A DNA stretch of 64,000 nt from Chryseobacterium indologenes (GCF_002025665.1 NZ_CP018786.1:1984001-2048000), one strand, 5' to 3'; positions 36,199 through 46,007 are shown, counted from the stretch's first letter. A program made the numbers and translations. The notes: generated by a model from the letters alone, not told the origin.

Positions 36199-37401
36199 CT
36201 AGTTTTTTATTCTTGCTTTTGGAGTGGTATTAAAAGTTGTCAGAAGAAGAGCTATAATAACGGATATCATAAGAACTCCTATGAAGACATTCCAGGAATA
36301 AGCATGAAGCAGATAGCCGGTACCACTTCCCAGAATACTTGAACCAAAATAATAAAACAGCCAGTAAATAGAAGTTGCTGATGATTTTCCACGTTTGGCA
36401 TACAAAGCAGTCATCTGACTGGCCATAGTATGTGCTGCAAAAAATGATAAAGTAAAAAGCCCGAGTCCAAAAATAAGGATATAAATATTTTCAGACAACA
36501 ATAAAGCAGCTCCGATAATCATAGACAGGATGGATGCTTTAAGAATATTATTCATGGGAAATCTCCTTGAAAGGCGACCTACGATCATTGTCCCGAAAAC
36601 TCCAAAAATATACATCAGAAAAATAAAGGCAATGATAAAATGGCTTAATGAAAATGGTTTTGCTTCTAATCTGAATGTCAGGTAATTATAAACGCTCACA
36701 AAAACTCCCATCAGTAATGCCGCAGTAAAATATAAACGGAGCATATAAGGATTGGTAAGGAAAAATTTCATCTGTTTTATCTTAAGGTGATAATCCGTTT
36801 TCTGTGGATTGAAAAATTTTGACTCCGGAAACATTTTCCAGAATACAGCTCCCAGAATGAAACTTTCTACACCAATCAGAAGAACAGCATTACGCCATCC
36901 GAATTCTCCAGCAAACAGAGTAGCCATTATTCTTCCACTCATTCCACCGATTGTATTCCCACTCAGGTACATGCTGATGGCTGCCGGTACTGCCAGAGCG
37001 CTCACTTCTTCTGTAAGATAGGCAAGAGCAACTGCGGACACTCCGGAAACAACAAAACCTTTCAATACTCCGATGGCAATCAGGAGGCTTAAACTTGGAA
37101 TCCAGGTTGAAATAATGGTGAGAATGGCAGATGAAATCAATGAAAAGACCATCAGATTTTTTCTGGAATAACTGTCAGCTTTAAAAGCAAAAAACAATAA
37201 TCCCAATGCCATACCTATTGTGGATGATGATACCAGCAGGGAAGTATCACCTACAGACACTCCAAACTGTTCTGCCGCCATGGGCAGCATCGGCTGAAAA
37301 AGATAAAGTTGTGCAAAAACTGACAGCCCGGAAAAGAATATACAAAGTTTTATATATCGGAGACGTTGGCTTCCCTGAAGAGCTTTTTCAGATGAATTCA
37401 T
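36199..37401 (-). CDS. MFS transporter (drug/solute exporter type)
   Basis: The protein has 400 residues with 12 predicted helices. The N-terminus (FFSGLSVFAQLYLFQPMLPM) and the loop 2-3 motif region KADSYSRKNLMVFS match YnfM-like major facilitators. The frame is full-length and intact, unlike the MFS gene at 1263-2407. The substrate is unknown. It is followed upstream by a divergently placed spacer and then the membrane-bound AraC gene on the same strand. Confidence 0.88.
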   Translation of the reverse strand: MNSSEKALQGSQRLRYIKLCIFFSGLSVFAQLYLFQPMLPMAAEQFGVSVGDTSLLVSSSTIGMALGLLFFAFKADSYSRKNLMVFSLISSAILTIISTWIPSLSLLIAIGVLKGFVVSGVSAVALAYLTEEVSALAVPAAISMYLSGNTIGGMSGRIMATLFAGEFGWRNAVLLIGVESFILGAVFWKMFPESKFFNPQKTDYHLKIKQMKFFLTNPYMLRLYFTAALLMGVFVSVYNYLTFRLEAKPFSLSHFIIAFIFLMYIFGVFGTMIVGRLSRRFPMNNILKASILSMIIGAALLLSENIYILIFGLGLFTLSFFAAHTMASQMTALYAKRGKSSATSIYWLFYYFGSSILGSGTGYLLHAYSWNVFIGVLMISVIIALLLTTFNTTPKARIKN

Positions 37402-37519
37402 TATGATTTGCCATTAAATAAATGCAGTGGTTTGACAGAAAAATTAAGTTTTGTAAATTTCCTGATTATTTTCCGAATTTAAAAATCATTATTTCAATGA
37501 TATTGATTGGTGAAACAAA

Positions 37520-38476
37520 TCAATGAAGTTGCAGGCTGCTAATGTATTCTGAAGGAGTAGTGTTCTCCATCTGTTTGAAAACCCTGTTGAAGGTAGACTG
37601 ATTAGAGAAACCAGCCTCTGTGTAAATGTACATAAGGGTAACTTTTTCAATATCATTTTCATTAAGCAACCTTTTTACACACTCAATTCTGTGCATATTC
37701 AGATAATTATTGAAATTGGGATATCCTTTTGCACGAATTGATTTTGAAATATAACTGCTGTTAATGTCCATTTCTGTAGAAAGTTTTGAAATATTAAAAT
37801 TGACATCTTTATACAGCTGTTTTTCTCTCATGACATGCTCAATTTTTTCAAACAATTCATCTGCAAAGGGTGTTTTCTCTGTCACCGAAACTGGCTGAAT
37901 TACTGTATGTACATTCTTTTCTTCAATTTCATGGTAAATTTCAACACGTTTTATTTTATCTTTAAAATAGAGCAGAAGTGATATTACTGCCACATTAGAC
38001 ATCATAAGAATGGTATCAGTAATTCTCACGTCTTCAGGTCTGTGTATCGGGAATTTAAAGCTGAAGGTTTTGGAAATAAGGTATCCCGCAATAATATTCA
38101 CTAAAACAAACATGCTGTAAATGAAGACATACTTTCTTTGGAAGAAAACGTAGGCAGCAAGAGGAATCGGGATAAGCCACACAAAACTTGCAATAGAATT
38201 GTTCCAGAAAGCAAGCATAATGTAGAAATTATAAAGAGTAGCAATAATGATGTAGGAATGTACCATTACATTCACCGAGTAGGTTTTACGTACAATAAGA
38301 TACGTATAGACCATTAAAAAAAGTCCACCAAAAAGATACCAGGCCATTATTTTATCCGGAATGATAAAGGTGTATATCAAACCAAATACAGCAAGAATGA
38401 CAGACATCAGAATGTTATAATAATAAACGAGCTGTCTTTTGTAGTGTTCAATTTTTATGTCTTTTTCGGTGGTCAT
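37520..38476 (-). CDS. AraC-type regulator with N-terminal membrane domain
   Basis: The protein has 318 residues. Five to six membrane helices occupy residues 15-170 (VILAVFGLIYTFII, LFGGLFLMVYTYLIV, IIATLYNFYIMLAF and others), then a linker and a C-terminal AraC HTH (ISKLSTEMDINSSYISKSIRAKGYPNFNNYLNMHRIECV, then YTEAGFSNQSTFNRVFKQMENTTPSEYI). It is a one-component membrane sensor-regulator. Its targets are not evident; the MFS gene 118 bp downstream is a candidate. Confidence 0.88.
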   Translation of the reverse strand: MTTEKDIKIEHYKRQLVYYYNILMSVILAVFGLIYTFIIPDKIMAWYLFGGLFLMVYTYLIVRKTYSVNVMVHSYIIIATLYNFYIMLAFWNNSIASFVWLIPIPLAAYVFFQRKYVFIYSMFVLVNIIAGYLISKTFSFKFPIHRPEDVRITDTILMMSNVAVISLLLYFKDKIKRVEIYHEIEEKNVHTVIQPVSVTEKTPFADELFEKIEHVMREKQLYKDVNFNISKLSTEMDINSSYISKSIRAKGYPNFNNYLNMHRIECVKRLLNENDIEKVTLMYIYTEAGFSNQSTFNRVFKQMENTTPSEYISSLQLH

Positions 38477-38636
38477 TTGTGGTAACAGATAATTTTAAAT
38501 CATTTTAATAAGTTTCCATATCAGTCAAGTTTCGAAAAATGACTGGGTTAATATTTTGATTATTAGTTGTTTGTGTTTTGTTGAGCCGTTTCCGGTTTTT
38601 CATTGATTCTTCATGAATTTGATTTATCAATGCCGG

Positions 38637-38644
38637 TAACTTTG
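38637..38644 (+). promoter_or_regulatory. -7 box upstream of the 38750 gene
   Basis: TAACTTTG matches TAnnTTTG; a TTTG lies 15 bp upstream (38618-38621), shorter than the usual 19. It leaves a leader of about 100 nt. Confidence 0.45.
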
Positions 38645-38749
38645 CACCAGCTAGCTCAATAAGAGGCTGATTGATGATCTGTCAATTGACCTCACATGAT
38701 TTATTCATTCCTTAAATAAATCAAATAATTTTTAAACAAATATACTAAA

Positions 38750-39595
38750 ATGAAGAAAATAAAATTACCTCTTGCCAGCATAATGATGTGTTTTTCAATA
38801 GCTGCATATTCCCAGGTAGGCATCAATACGGACTCTCCTAAAGTAACATTACATGTGGAAGGAAAACCAGACGTGGCTACCGTACCTGATGGTGTAATGG
38901 CTCCCAGAATGACAGGAGACCAGTTAAGAGCTAAAGACGATGTCTATTTAGCGGCTCAAACCGGAGCTTTGGTCTATGTAACTCAGGCTGTAACTGCCCC
39001 TTCAGTAAAAACGGCAAAAGTAGATAAAGCCGGTTATTACATGTTCAACGGAACAACCTGGAAGTTTGCTTTCGGAGGAAAAGATGATGACATTACCATT
39101 GGAGATCTGATCTACTATCATGGAAGCATTCCTGCAGGTACTTCCGGGGCCACCACATTAGCCAGTACCTATCTTACTGACCTTCCTGTTCTGGGAGGTT
39201 TCCTAAGACTTGATGCGCAATTTAACAGCAGTTCAGCAGGAACTGGAGCGGCTACCACTTTTAATCCGAGACTTTATAATGTAGGAACTTCAGATGTGAA
39301 AATCTGGGTCTCAGAAATGTCTACCCATACCGGTGATTCTGACAACGGAAATATTAAATTATCACCAGGTGCTTACAGGCAATTTGATGATGGTGTTTAT
39401 CTTACTCAGACTCATAATGAGACTGTAACATTTGATATTACCATACAAGAACCGGAACCAAGGTGGTACAGAGTGTATTATGCATTCCGCGTAGATAATA
39501 AATCTACAACGGGAAGCAGTGATGCTACAACCACAGATTCCAATACTTCTGACAACACTAGAGAACTGTTTCTCTCTGTACAGAGACTGTATTAA
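38750..39595 (+). CDS. secreted surface-type protein, Bacteroidetes family
   Basis: The protein has 281 residues: a signal peptide (MKKIKLPLASIMMCFSIAAYSQ), then QVGINTDSPKVTLHVEG, the hallmark N-terminus of a large group of secreted flavobacterial proteins related to phage-tail-fibre/adhesin-like parts. MAPRMTGDQLRAKD and the MFNGTTWKFAFGG segment also fit. The second half is Ser/Thr-rich with beta-strands. No T9SS sorting domain is seen. Its role is unknown. A hairpin terminator follows. Confidence 0.78.
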   Translation: MKKIKLPLASIMMCFSIAAYSQVGINTDSPKVTLHVEGKPDVATVPDGVMAPRMTGDQLRAKDDVYLAAQTGALVYVTQAVTAPSVKTAKVDKAGYYMFNGTTWKFAFGGKDDDITIGDLIYYHGSIPAGTSGATTLASTYLTDLPVLGGFLRLDAQFNSSSAGTGAATTFNPRLYNVGTSDVKIWVSEMSTHTGDSDNGNIKLSPGAYRQFDDGVYLTQTHNETVTFDITIQEPEPRWYRVYYAFRVDNKSTTGSSDATTTDSNTSDNTRELFLSVQRLY

Positions 39596-39694
39596 TTTGT
39601 TGCCTGAAGATTCTAAAAATACAATGATTCTATAAAATTATACAAAATCAATGGGTTAGCTGTTTAAAAATCTAATGAGATTTGTGTTTTTTCT

Positions 39695-39729
39695 GGGGCT
39701 GGAATACTATGAAGTTCCGGCCCCGTTTT
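39695..39729 (+). terminator. terminator hairpin
   Basis: GGGGCTGGAA / TTCCGGCCCC (one mismatch) followed by GTTTTC. It lies between convergent genes and could serve both. Confidence 0.7.
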
Positions 39730-39730
39730 C

Positions 39731-40342
39731 TTAATGCATCATTTCATAGACTTTGATCAGTTCTGCAATATTTCCAACATTAAGCTTTTGAAAAATCCTT
39801 TTTTTATAAGTACTTACTGTAGACATCTGAATATTGAGCCTGTTGGCAATTTCCAGATTGCCATTACCGTCCGCCAGAAGTTTGAAGATTTCGTATTCTC
39901 TGGACGACAACTTTTCTACGGGATTATTTCTTTTGTTTTGAATAATAAGACCAATCAGCTCTGCAGGGTAGAAATATCCCTTTTCAATTACTGTTTTCAC
40001 AGCATTTTTAATTTCCTCTTCACTGCTTTGTTTATTCAGATAGCCTTCAGCACCTTCTCTGATATATTGGATGGCTACATCTTTGTCATATCCTGAGAAT
40101 ATGAGAATTTTAAGGTCATTCTGTATATCTTTAAGCTCCGGGACCATTTTTTTATACTGAGTTCCCGGCATATCAATATCTAAAATAATAAGGTCATACC
40201 GTTGATTTTCCAACTTCTTTTTCACCTGGTCATAATTTTCCGCAAAATCTATATTCAGCCCCGGATAAGCAGTTTCAAGAACCAGAGAGGTTCCTGCTCT
40301 TACCACATAATGATCATCAGCGATTAAAATTCTTTCATTCAT
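39731..40342 (-). CDS. NarL/FixJ-type response regulator
   Basis: The protein has 203 residues. The receiver domain carries LIADDH and phospho-Asp55 in LIILDIDMPG; the C-terminal LuxR HTH is KLSSREYEIFKLLADGNGNLEIANRLNIQMSTVSTYKKRIFQKLNV. It starts 5 nt after the stop of the large sensor kinase and is its evident partner. Confidence 0.93.
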   Translation of the reverse strand: MNERILIADDHYVVRAGTSLVLETAYPGLNIDFAENYDQVKKKLENQRYDLIILDIDMPGTQYKKMVPELKDIQNDLKILIFSGYDKDVAIQYIREGAEGYLNKQSSEEEIKNAVKTVIEKGYFYPAELIGLIIQNKRNNPVEKLSSREYEIFKLLADGNGNLEIANRLNIQMSTVSTYKKRIFQKLNVGNIAELIKVYEMMH

Positions 40343-40347
40343 AAAGA

Positions 40348-43338
40348 TTAGTTTTTTTTGAGTGTTATTTCCACAACAGTTCCTTTAGGATGGTTTTGTC
40401 TGAAGTTCATTTCAGCATTGATCTTTTTTACCAGATGGATAACCATATGCAGACCCAATCCTTTTCCTTTAAAGCTGGGTGTTTCCAGTTTTGGATTTCT
40501 GAACAGGTTCATATAAATAGAAATCTGTTCTTCAGACATTCCTGTTCCTGTATCAGTAATGAGTATGGTGGATTTTTGTGGATTTTCGGTAATAGTAAGG
40601 GTTATATTTCCTTCAAAGGTATTTTTCACTGCATTATCAAGGATGTTATGAATAATAGCAGTTAAAATACTTTCGTTTACCCTAGAAAATATAATACCTT
40701 CAGTAAGATTGGTAATTGTAGTCCCTTTTTCTTTTGCAATTTCACAGAATAATTTATTCTTGATTTCCAGAATTCTGTTGATGGGATATTCTTTTTCTTC
40801 AAAAATATTTTCAGCCTTATAAAGTTCAGTGTACTCTTTCAAATTCAGGGTAAACTGATACAGTTGTTCAGAAGATTTATAAATACTGTCAAAGTACTTT
40901 TTCTGAAGTTCTACATCATCAGATTCATGCAGTTTCTGAGAAAGCATGGCAATAAATCTGATCGGAGTGGTAATGTCATGACTGATAGTTTCCACAAGTT
41001 TCTTCTGATATTCCGTTTCTTTCTGCAGGTTGTTTTTTACGACCTCCAGGTGAAGAGAGGTTTCCTTCAGTTCAGAGTTTTTATTATGAACAATCTGTTT
41101 TAAAGCTTTATTTTTTATCCTTAGAAAATTAGTGGTTAACTGAACAATAATGATGATGATAATAAGGATAATAATGGACGCAGAAACCCTGAAAAGCAAG
41201 GTCTGATAAAAAAGAGGCTGGATTTTAAAACGTATGGTCTTTTCTTCATATTTCCCGTCAGCAGAAATCAATACCCTTACACTCAAGGAGTAATCTCCGG
41301 GAGAAAGGTTGCTGATGGTGTATTTTAATTCTTTTCCTGTGGCAATCTTTTCCCATTCGGTATTTTCTTTTCCTGATATTTTTGCCTCTATATAAAGGTT
41401 TTCAGGATTGGAAAAATAAGGAATATCAATAAAGACATCCGCTGTTTTGTAATCATTTTTCAAATCAAGGATCTGATGAAAATACTGAGGTTCAGAATTT
41501 CCTATTTTTACCCGTTCAATGTAAATTTTATTTCTTCCAGGATAATAAGTCTGAATATTTTCCGGATTGAAAAATACAAAACCATCCATGGAAGGAAACA
41601 CAAAATCTCCATTTTCAAGAGCGTAAGCATTAGGTTCTGAACTTCCATTAAATTCATTGGTCAGAAAACCATCTTTTTTAGTGAAACGATAGTAAAAAAC
41701 CGGAGTTTTTTTGCCTTCCGCATACTGCAGTAATTGTTTCTTAGCGACTTTAAACATTCCATTATTCGAAGAAATCCAATAATATCCTTTCTGATCTTCA
41801 AGAATATAATGAGCCGACTGGAGATAATCGTTCACGTCGTTTGGCATCTTGATAAGCTTGTGATTCCTGAAAAGATAGAATCCGTTTTTGTTTGTAGTAA
41901 TCCATATCAGATTGTCCTTTGTTCTGATAATACTTTTGACATGTATGTTTTTGATTAACGGAGTTATGGTATTGCTGCCAAGTGTGATAGAATAAAGTCC
42001 GTCACTGTTTCCTGTCAGAATTTCATTCTCATTGTATTGATAAAAAATATTGACAAAACTTTTAAAAGTATAGGTAAAATCCGGTTGTTTAAATATGTCC
42101 TTTCTGTAAAGATGAAGCTGAGTTCCTGAAAGATCTGTAAAGGTAGTTCCATAAAGATTTCCGCTTTTCATAAACGTTTCAAGCCCTTTTTTAACAAAAG
42201 TAGAATCCTTTTTTTTGTACCCTGAATTTTTATAAAACCTGATAATAGTGTTTCGTTTTCTGATCAGAATATTTCCGGAATGGTCATACATCATCAGATA
42301 ATTGTCATTGTTTCCGAATAGATGGTTTTTTACAATCCCATTTCGTCCGAATTCTGTTCCGTCCTCAGCAATAATCGTATTTTTACTGAAAGGAAGTGAT
42401 GCAAAATATACATTACTGGAAAAATCGGCCTCTTTCCTTGAAACATAGAAATTGGAAAGTTGCAGCACATTCAATCCATTATTAAGAGTTCCCAGATACA
42501 ATTTGTTGAAACTCTCATCATAGTACATGGAGCAATATGAGTGATTACCGATTTCTTCAAAGTTGACAAGAAATTTCAAACGGAGATCCTTTTCATTTCC
42601 TTCTAAAAGGTAAATATTGTCATGATTGATAATAAAAGTCTGATTGGTGATCTGTTGCCAATAGATTTTAGTGTCAGGATGATTAAAAAGTGTAGGTTTA
42701 TCAGAAACAGAAAGGTGCCCTTTGTAGATGGAGTAGGTTTTTCTTTTTTTCAGATCATTGACGAACAGGTGGTTATTCAGTACAAAAATATAGTTCAGGT
42801 CTTTATTGGTAAAAGGAAAAGCAATTTTTATTTCCTTTTTTCCTTCCTTATAGATGATGGCATTCTTTTCTGTAAAATGATAAACAGAATTTCTAAGCTG
42901 AATAAAATATTGGATGTCATTATAGAAATCCGATGTAATGATATTATTGGCAATGCGATGCAGGATATCTGTACCGTTAGAATAGGTCATTTTATCACCC
43001 TTAGTAAGGCTTGCCAACTTTGGAAACCTGTTTCTGATAATGATTTTATTTTCCTGGAAATTATTAAGAACGGTGATGCTGTCAAGGCAGGGATCTCCTA
43101 TAAACTCACCAAAATGAAGATTATTTACCCTGAAATTATTAAAGGTAATAAAAGAGCTCCCGTCATACCGTACCAGCCCGTTTTCAGTAGAAATCCAGAT
43201 GAAGCCATATTTGTCTTTGACAATGGCCTTTGCACTGCTTTGGGGAAGCCCGTTATCTATGTTATACCACGTAGATGTATAGTGCTGCCCGGAAATGTTT
43301 AGATAGATACAAGCAAAAATTAATGCCCAAACTCTCAT
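40348..43338 (-). CDS. two-component sensor kinase with Y_Y_Y-type periplasmic propeller
   Basis: The protein has 996 residues. A short signal (about 1-18) is followed by a long periplasmic region with Reg_prop-like propeller blades (YNIDNGLPQSSAKAIVKDKYGFIWIST, NLIWITTNKNGFYLF, GYYWISSNNGMF). A Y_Y_Y-like beta domain at about 615-690 follows, then one membrane helix near 710-730 (rich in Ile). The cytosolic part has a coiled coil, HisKA with the phosphoacceptor in TISHDITTPIRF (about 785) and HATPase (NILDNAVKNT, DTGTGMSEEQ, GKGLGLHMV). It is the architecture of hybrid-like glycan or stress sensors, here with a separate response regulator. The ligand is unknown. Confidence 0.92.
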   Translation of the reverse strand: MRVWALIFACIYLNISGQHYTSTWYNIDNGLPQSSAKAIVKDKYGFIWISTENGLVRYDGSSFITFNNFRVNNLHFGEFIGDPCLDSITVLNNFQENKIIIRNRFPKLASLTKGDKMTYSNGTDILHRIANNIITSDFYNDIQYFIQLRNSVYHFTEKNAIIYKEGKKEIKIAFPFTNKDLNYIFVLNNHLFVNDLKKRKTYSIYKGHLSVSDKPTLFNHPDTKIYWQQITNQTFIINHDNIYLLEGNEKDLRLKFLVNFEEIGNHSYCSMYYDESFNKLYLGTLNNGLNVLQLSNFYVSRKEADFSSNVYFASLPFSKNTIIAEDGTEFGRNGIVKNHLFGNNDNYLMMYDHSGNILIRKRNTIIRFYKNSGYKKKDSTFVKKGLETFMKSGNLYGTTFTDLSGTQLHLYRKDIFKQPDFTYTFKSFVNIFYQYNENEILTGNSDGLYSITLGSNTITPLIKNIHVKSIIRTKDNLIWITTNKNGFYLFRNHKLIKMPNDVNDYLQSAHYILEDQKGYYWISSNNGMFKVAKKQLLQYAEGKKTPVFYYRFTKKDGFLTNEFNGSSEPNAYALENGDFVFPSMDGFVFFNPENIQTYYPGRNKIYIERVKIGNSEPQYFHQILDLKNDYKTADVFIDIPYFSNPENLYIEAKISGKENTEWEKIATGKELKYTISNLSPGDYSLSVRVLISADGKYEEKTIRFKIQPLFYQTLLFRVSASIIILIIIIIIVQLTTNFLRIKNKALKQIVHNKNSELKETSLHLEVVKNNLQKETEYQKKLVETISHDITTPIRFIAMLSQKLHESDDVELQKKYFDSIYKSSEQLYQFTLNLKEYTELYKAENIFEEKEYPINRILEIKNKLFCEIAKEKGTTITNLTEGIIFSRVNESILTAIIHNILDNAVKNTFEGNITLTITENPQKSTILITDTGTGMSEEQISIYMNLFRNPKLETPSFKGKGLGLHMVIHLVKKINAEMNFRQNHPKGTVVEITLKKN

Positions 43339-43784
43339 ATATGTGCAAAACTGATCTATATCTGCTGCTAATGCAATAGACGGTTAATAATAGTATTTGT
43401 ACAAGTCAAAGTTTTTTTAAAGGGCAGGAACGATTGAAAATAAATTTTTATCATTGAAGTTTTCTGGTCTTTTGTGTTTTATATTTTTTGATCGTGTAAA
43501 AATAGTGAAATTATGGCGATAAATTAGTATTGCATATTTTGTTTTCTATAAGTTTTATCATGTATTGCAGACAATAGGCCATTCAATTTTTTTTGACAAA
43601 TTATCATATTTCAATAATAAGTGATAAATTTATATCACATTCATTTTAAATCATCTTTTGTAGATCTCTGTATTGTGCTGGATTTCTGAATTGTTTTAGA
43701 ATTTTATAAATGAGAAATATTTTCGTGCTTGAATAATTTTATTAGTTTTTAAATTAATGGTTAAAGTTTTGTTTAATTGATTTT
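43339..43784. other. AT-rich intergenic region without a visible gene
   Basis: The 742-bp spacer between the sensor kinase and the DUF1349 gene. This first part is AT-rich with many stops in all frames. I see no hairpin or motif in it beyond what is listed for 43785-43984. Confidence 0.5.
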
Positions 43785-43835
43785 GTAGTAAAACTTCGAC
43801 AAAAAAAAGATGGTTTATTCTACATGATAACTTTG
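43785..43835 (+). promoter_or_regulatory. operator-like site and -7 box of a candidate small RNA
   Basis: GTAGTAAAACTTCGAC (43785-43800) matches 13 of 16 bases of the inverted repeat at 8046-8061 and, like it, is followed by an A run. A TAACTTTG box (TAnnTTTG type) follows at 43828-43835. Confidence 0.45.
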
Positions 43836-43841
43836 TCAGGG

Positions 43842-43984
43842 CTTATGGATATTCATATTTTTGCAAAAATATTCTCACAACAATTAAGAAGCTTTATTGT
43901 CAAAATAATGATTCTAAGAACACAAACGGTTTTTATCTCAAAAACAAAAGAGACTGTACTAAAAGTAAACAGTCTCTTTTTTAT
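43842..43984 (+). ncRNA. candidate small RNA of about 140 nt
   Basis: It lies between the TAACTTTG box (43828-43835) and a strong factor-independent terminator, AAGAGACTGT / ACAGTCTCTT (43948-43957 and 43969-43978) with T6. A 73-codon ORF crosses the region but also runs through two terminator hairpins and shows no protein-like features, so a noncoding transcript is preferred. No family is recognised. Confidence 0.45.
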
Positions 43985-44012
43985 TTTTAAACATTCAGAA
44001 TCCTTTTTAAAT

Positions 44013-44044
44013 CAAAAAAAACCTCCCGGAAATGATGGGAGGTG
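44013..44044 (-). terminator. terminator of the DUF1349 gene
   Basis: CCTCCC / GGGAGG (44022-44027 and 44037-44042), followed on the minus strand by eight T. Confidence 0.75.
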
Positions 44045-44081
44045 AATAAAATTGACTGTATATTGAAGTGTAATTCAATCG

Positions 44082-44729
44082 TTATTGGTGGGTTTCAAGC
44101 CACTTGAGTCTGCGCTGATCCGGCAGATGTTTTACTCTGAAGTTTTCAAAAACCGCAGTGAATCCTTCTCCGTCCGGACAGGCTGCCATTAACCCAACCA
44201 TTACAGGAATATTATCCTGAAGAGGCGCATTTCGCATCATGATATAATTTTTATCATCAAAAGAATAAAATATCTCAACAGCATCCAGTCTTCTTACTGC
44301 TTTGATCCATATAGCTGGGGGCGTTTTTTCTAATGTAATGACACTCCAGTCACTTTTATTATGGGTGACCACAGTGCTGAGATTGTATTTGCCATCTACG
44401 AATTCTACTCCGGCTTTGATATAATGTTCCTGATCTGTTCTCAGCATAAGCCCCATCTGGTCAAATCTTGCTTTATAGCTGCCGGTTATTTTTACTTTTG
44501 CCTCAAATTCACCGCCATATGTTGTGTAGTAAAAAGGGGCATCATCTACCGTAAATCCATAATGTGAAACCCTCCAGTAATCGCTCTGTGGTGTTACAAA
44601 CACAGAAAGGCTATTATTTTTGATTTCCCATTTTTCAGGTTCATTAAACCATGTCATTTTCTCAAGACTCTGGGCGGAAAACTTTTGAATCAGGAATAAG
44701 ATGCAAAAGCCGAAAATCAGTTTCTTCAT
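44082..44729 (-). CDS. secreted DUF1349 (concanavalin-like) protein
   Basis: The protein has 215 residues. The signal peptide (MKKLIFGFCILFLIQKFSAQ) is followed by a single DUF1349 domain: MTWFNEPEKWEIKNNSLSV, then the DQMGLMLRTDQEHYIKAGVEF block, LSTVVTHNKSDWS and VMVGLMAACPDGEGFTAVFENF. This is the YesU/GH32C-like lectin fold, usually carbohydrate-associated. It may be a periplasmic sugar-binding protein. It is monocistronic and divergent from a LuxR-type regulator. Confidence 0.88.
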   Translation of the reverse strand: MKKLIFGFCILFLIQKFSAQSLEKMTWFNEPEKWEIKNNSLSVFVTPQSDYWRVSHYGFTVDDAPFYYTTYGGEFEAKVKITGSYKARFDQMGLMLRTDQEHYIKAGVEFVDGKYNLSTVVTHNKSDWSVITLEKTPPAIWIKAVRRLDAVEIFYSFDDKNYIMMRNAPLQDNIPVMVGLMAACPDGEGFTAVFENFRVKHLPDQRRLKWLETHQ

Positions 44730-44818
44730 TCTCTTTGGGATAAGTTCTAAGGGTAAATTATTATTTTAGCAAAAGTATTATTAAACTTTATTTGCGTCAA
44801 TACTGATAAATAACCATT

Positions 44819-45556
44819 ATGGAAATCCGTGAACAACTTAGTGATCAATTACTGGATAACGCTTCGAAAAAATGCCAACTTGATCTAGAGATCTATAAAC
44901 AGAGAGCATTAGCATACTCTCAGATGGAAGGTGCAATATCTGTGCTGAGCGATATGCAGGAGAATAAAAGTTTTATTTATAAATCTGCGGCAGCAGACGA
45001 ACTTGGGCTAAAGATGGATGAAAACCCTACAGAAATAGACTCTATCTGGGAAGAAGAAATGCTGAAAAAGATACATCCTGATGACCGCCTGAAAAAATAC
45101 ATCCATGAACTCCGTTTTTTCAAATTGCTGGATACCATGGAATTAAAAGAACGTACGGCATATAGTGTGGTTTCAAAAATAAGAATGAAAGATAAAAATG
45201 AAGACTACAGATGGGTGAAGCACCGTATGTTTTATGTTTATTCGCCCGATAACGGCAGGCTTAGGCTGGCTCTTTGTCTTTATAATATTGCATTGACTTC
45301 ATCTGGTGTTCCTGATTTTATGATTGTTAATATGATAAAAGGGGAAGTAGTTGTAAAAGATAAACTTGATTATAAAAATATTTTAAGCCTCAGAGAATTG
45401 GAGGTTTTAAAATGGATTGGAGAGGGATATGCAAGCAAAGAAATTGCAGGTCTTCTTTCTATAAGCGTCAATACGGTCAACAGACACCGTCAGAATATCC
45501 TGGAAAAGTTAAAAGTAAAAAATTCTACACAAGCTTTTAAAGACAGTTTTTCTTAA
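44819..45556 (+). CDS. LuxR-type regulator with PAS-like N-terminal domain
   Basis: The protein has 245 residues. Residues 40-165 form a PAS-like domain (EEEMLKKIHPDDRLKKYIHEL, then SKIRMKDKNEDYRWVKHRMFY). The C-terminal LuxR HTH is LSLRELEVLKWIGEGYASKEIAGLLSISVNTVNRHRQNILEKLKVKNSTQ. It has no receiver Asp, so it is not a standard response regulator. It is the usual flavobacterial helix-turn-helix regulator type; ligand and targets are unknown. Confidence 0.88.
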   Translation: MEIREQLSDQLLDNASKKCQLDLEIYKQRALAYSQMEGAISVLSDMQENKSFIYKSAAADELGLKMDENPTEIDSIWEEEMLKKIHPDDRLKKYIHELRFFKLLDTMELKERTAYSVVSKIRMKDKNEDYRWVKHRMFYVYSPDNGRLRLALCLYNIALTSSGVPDFMIVNMIKGEVVVKDKLDYKNILSLRELEVLKWIGEGYASKEIAGLLSISVNTVNRHRQNILEKLKVKNSTQAFKDSFS

Positions 45557-45653
45557 ATATCCAGCTTGAAATATCCGAAAAGCTTACCTTGTTATTTTGT
45601 ATCTTAATGATTAAATTTATATCTTGAATACACATTAGCAAGAAACATACACG

Positions 45654-46007
45654 ATGAAAAGAAGCGAAGAAATTACCCGCCAGTATTTTACTTTTTTAGA
45701 TAAGCACATTCAGGAGGTTATTTCCGGTGTTGTTCCTGAATTTATGGAACTGAATGAGATCGCCAGAGAGCTCGCTATATCCCATAAGCACCTTACCGAT
45801 ACCGTTAAAAAAGAAACCGGACAGCACCCTTGCTCCTTTTACGATGAAAAAATTATTGATCAGATCAAGAAAATGCTCGTGGGATCCGATCAGTCTGTGG
45901 CAGAAATTGCCCGTATTTTTACTTATGATCCTTCCAATTTTTCAAAATTTTTCAAAAAAATGACTGGCTTTACTCCCGGAAATTTCAGAAATTCCAAAAA
46001 AGTTTAA
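45654..46007 (+). CDS. stand-alone AraC-type DNA-binding protein
   Basis: The protein has 117 residues: essentially only the AraC double HTH (LNEIARELAISHKHLTDTVKKETGQHPCSFYDEKII, then SVAEIARIFTYDPSNFSKFFKKMTGFTPGNFR) with a short leader helix. It has no ligand-binding domain. It is 97 bp downstream of the LuxR-type regulator on the same strand. Truncation is possible, but short AraC proteins of this length are common in Chryseobacterium. Confidence 0.82.
   Translation: MKRSEEITRQYFTFLDKHIQEVISGVVPEFMELNEIARELAISHKHLTDTVKKETGQHPCSFYDEKIIDQIKKMLVGSDQSVAEIARIFTYDPSNFSKFFKKMTGFTPGNFRNSKKV

Noticed and set aside
42622..43302. 226-codon plus-strand ORF inside the sensor kinase gene
   Set aside because: It is antisense to conserved propeller blades and has no recognisable features; the length reflects codon bias on the opposite strand.
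43824..44045. 73-codon ORF between the sensor kinase and DUF1349 genes
   Set aside because: It reads through two terminator stems and shows no domain or signal; treated as noncoding.
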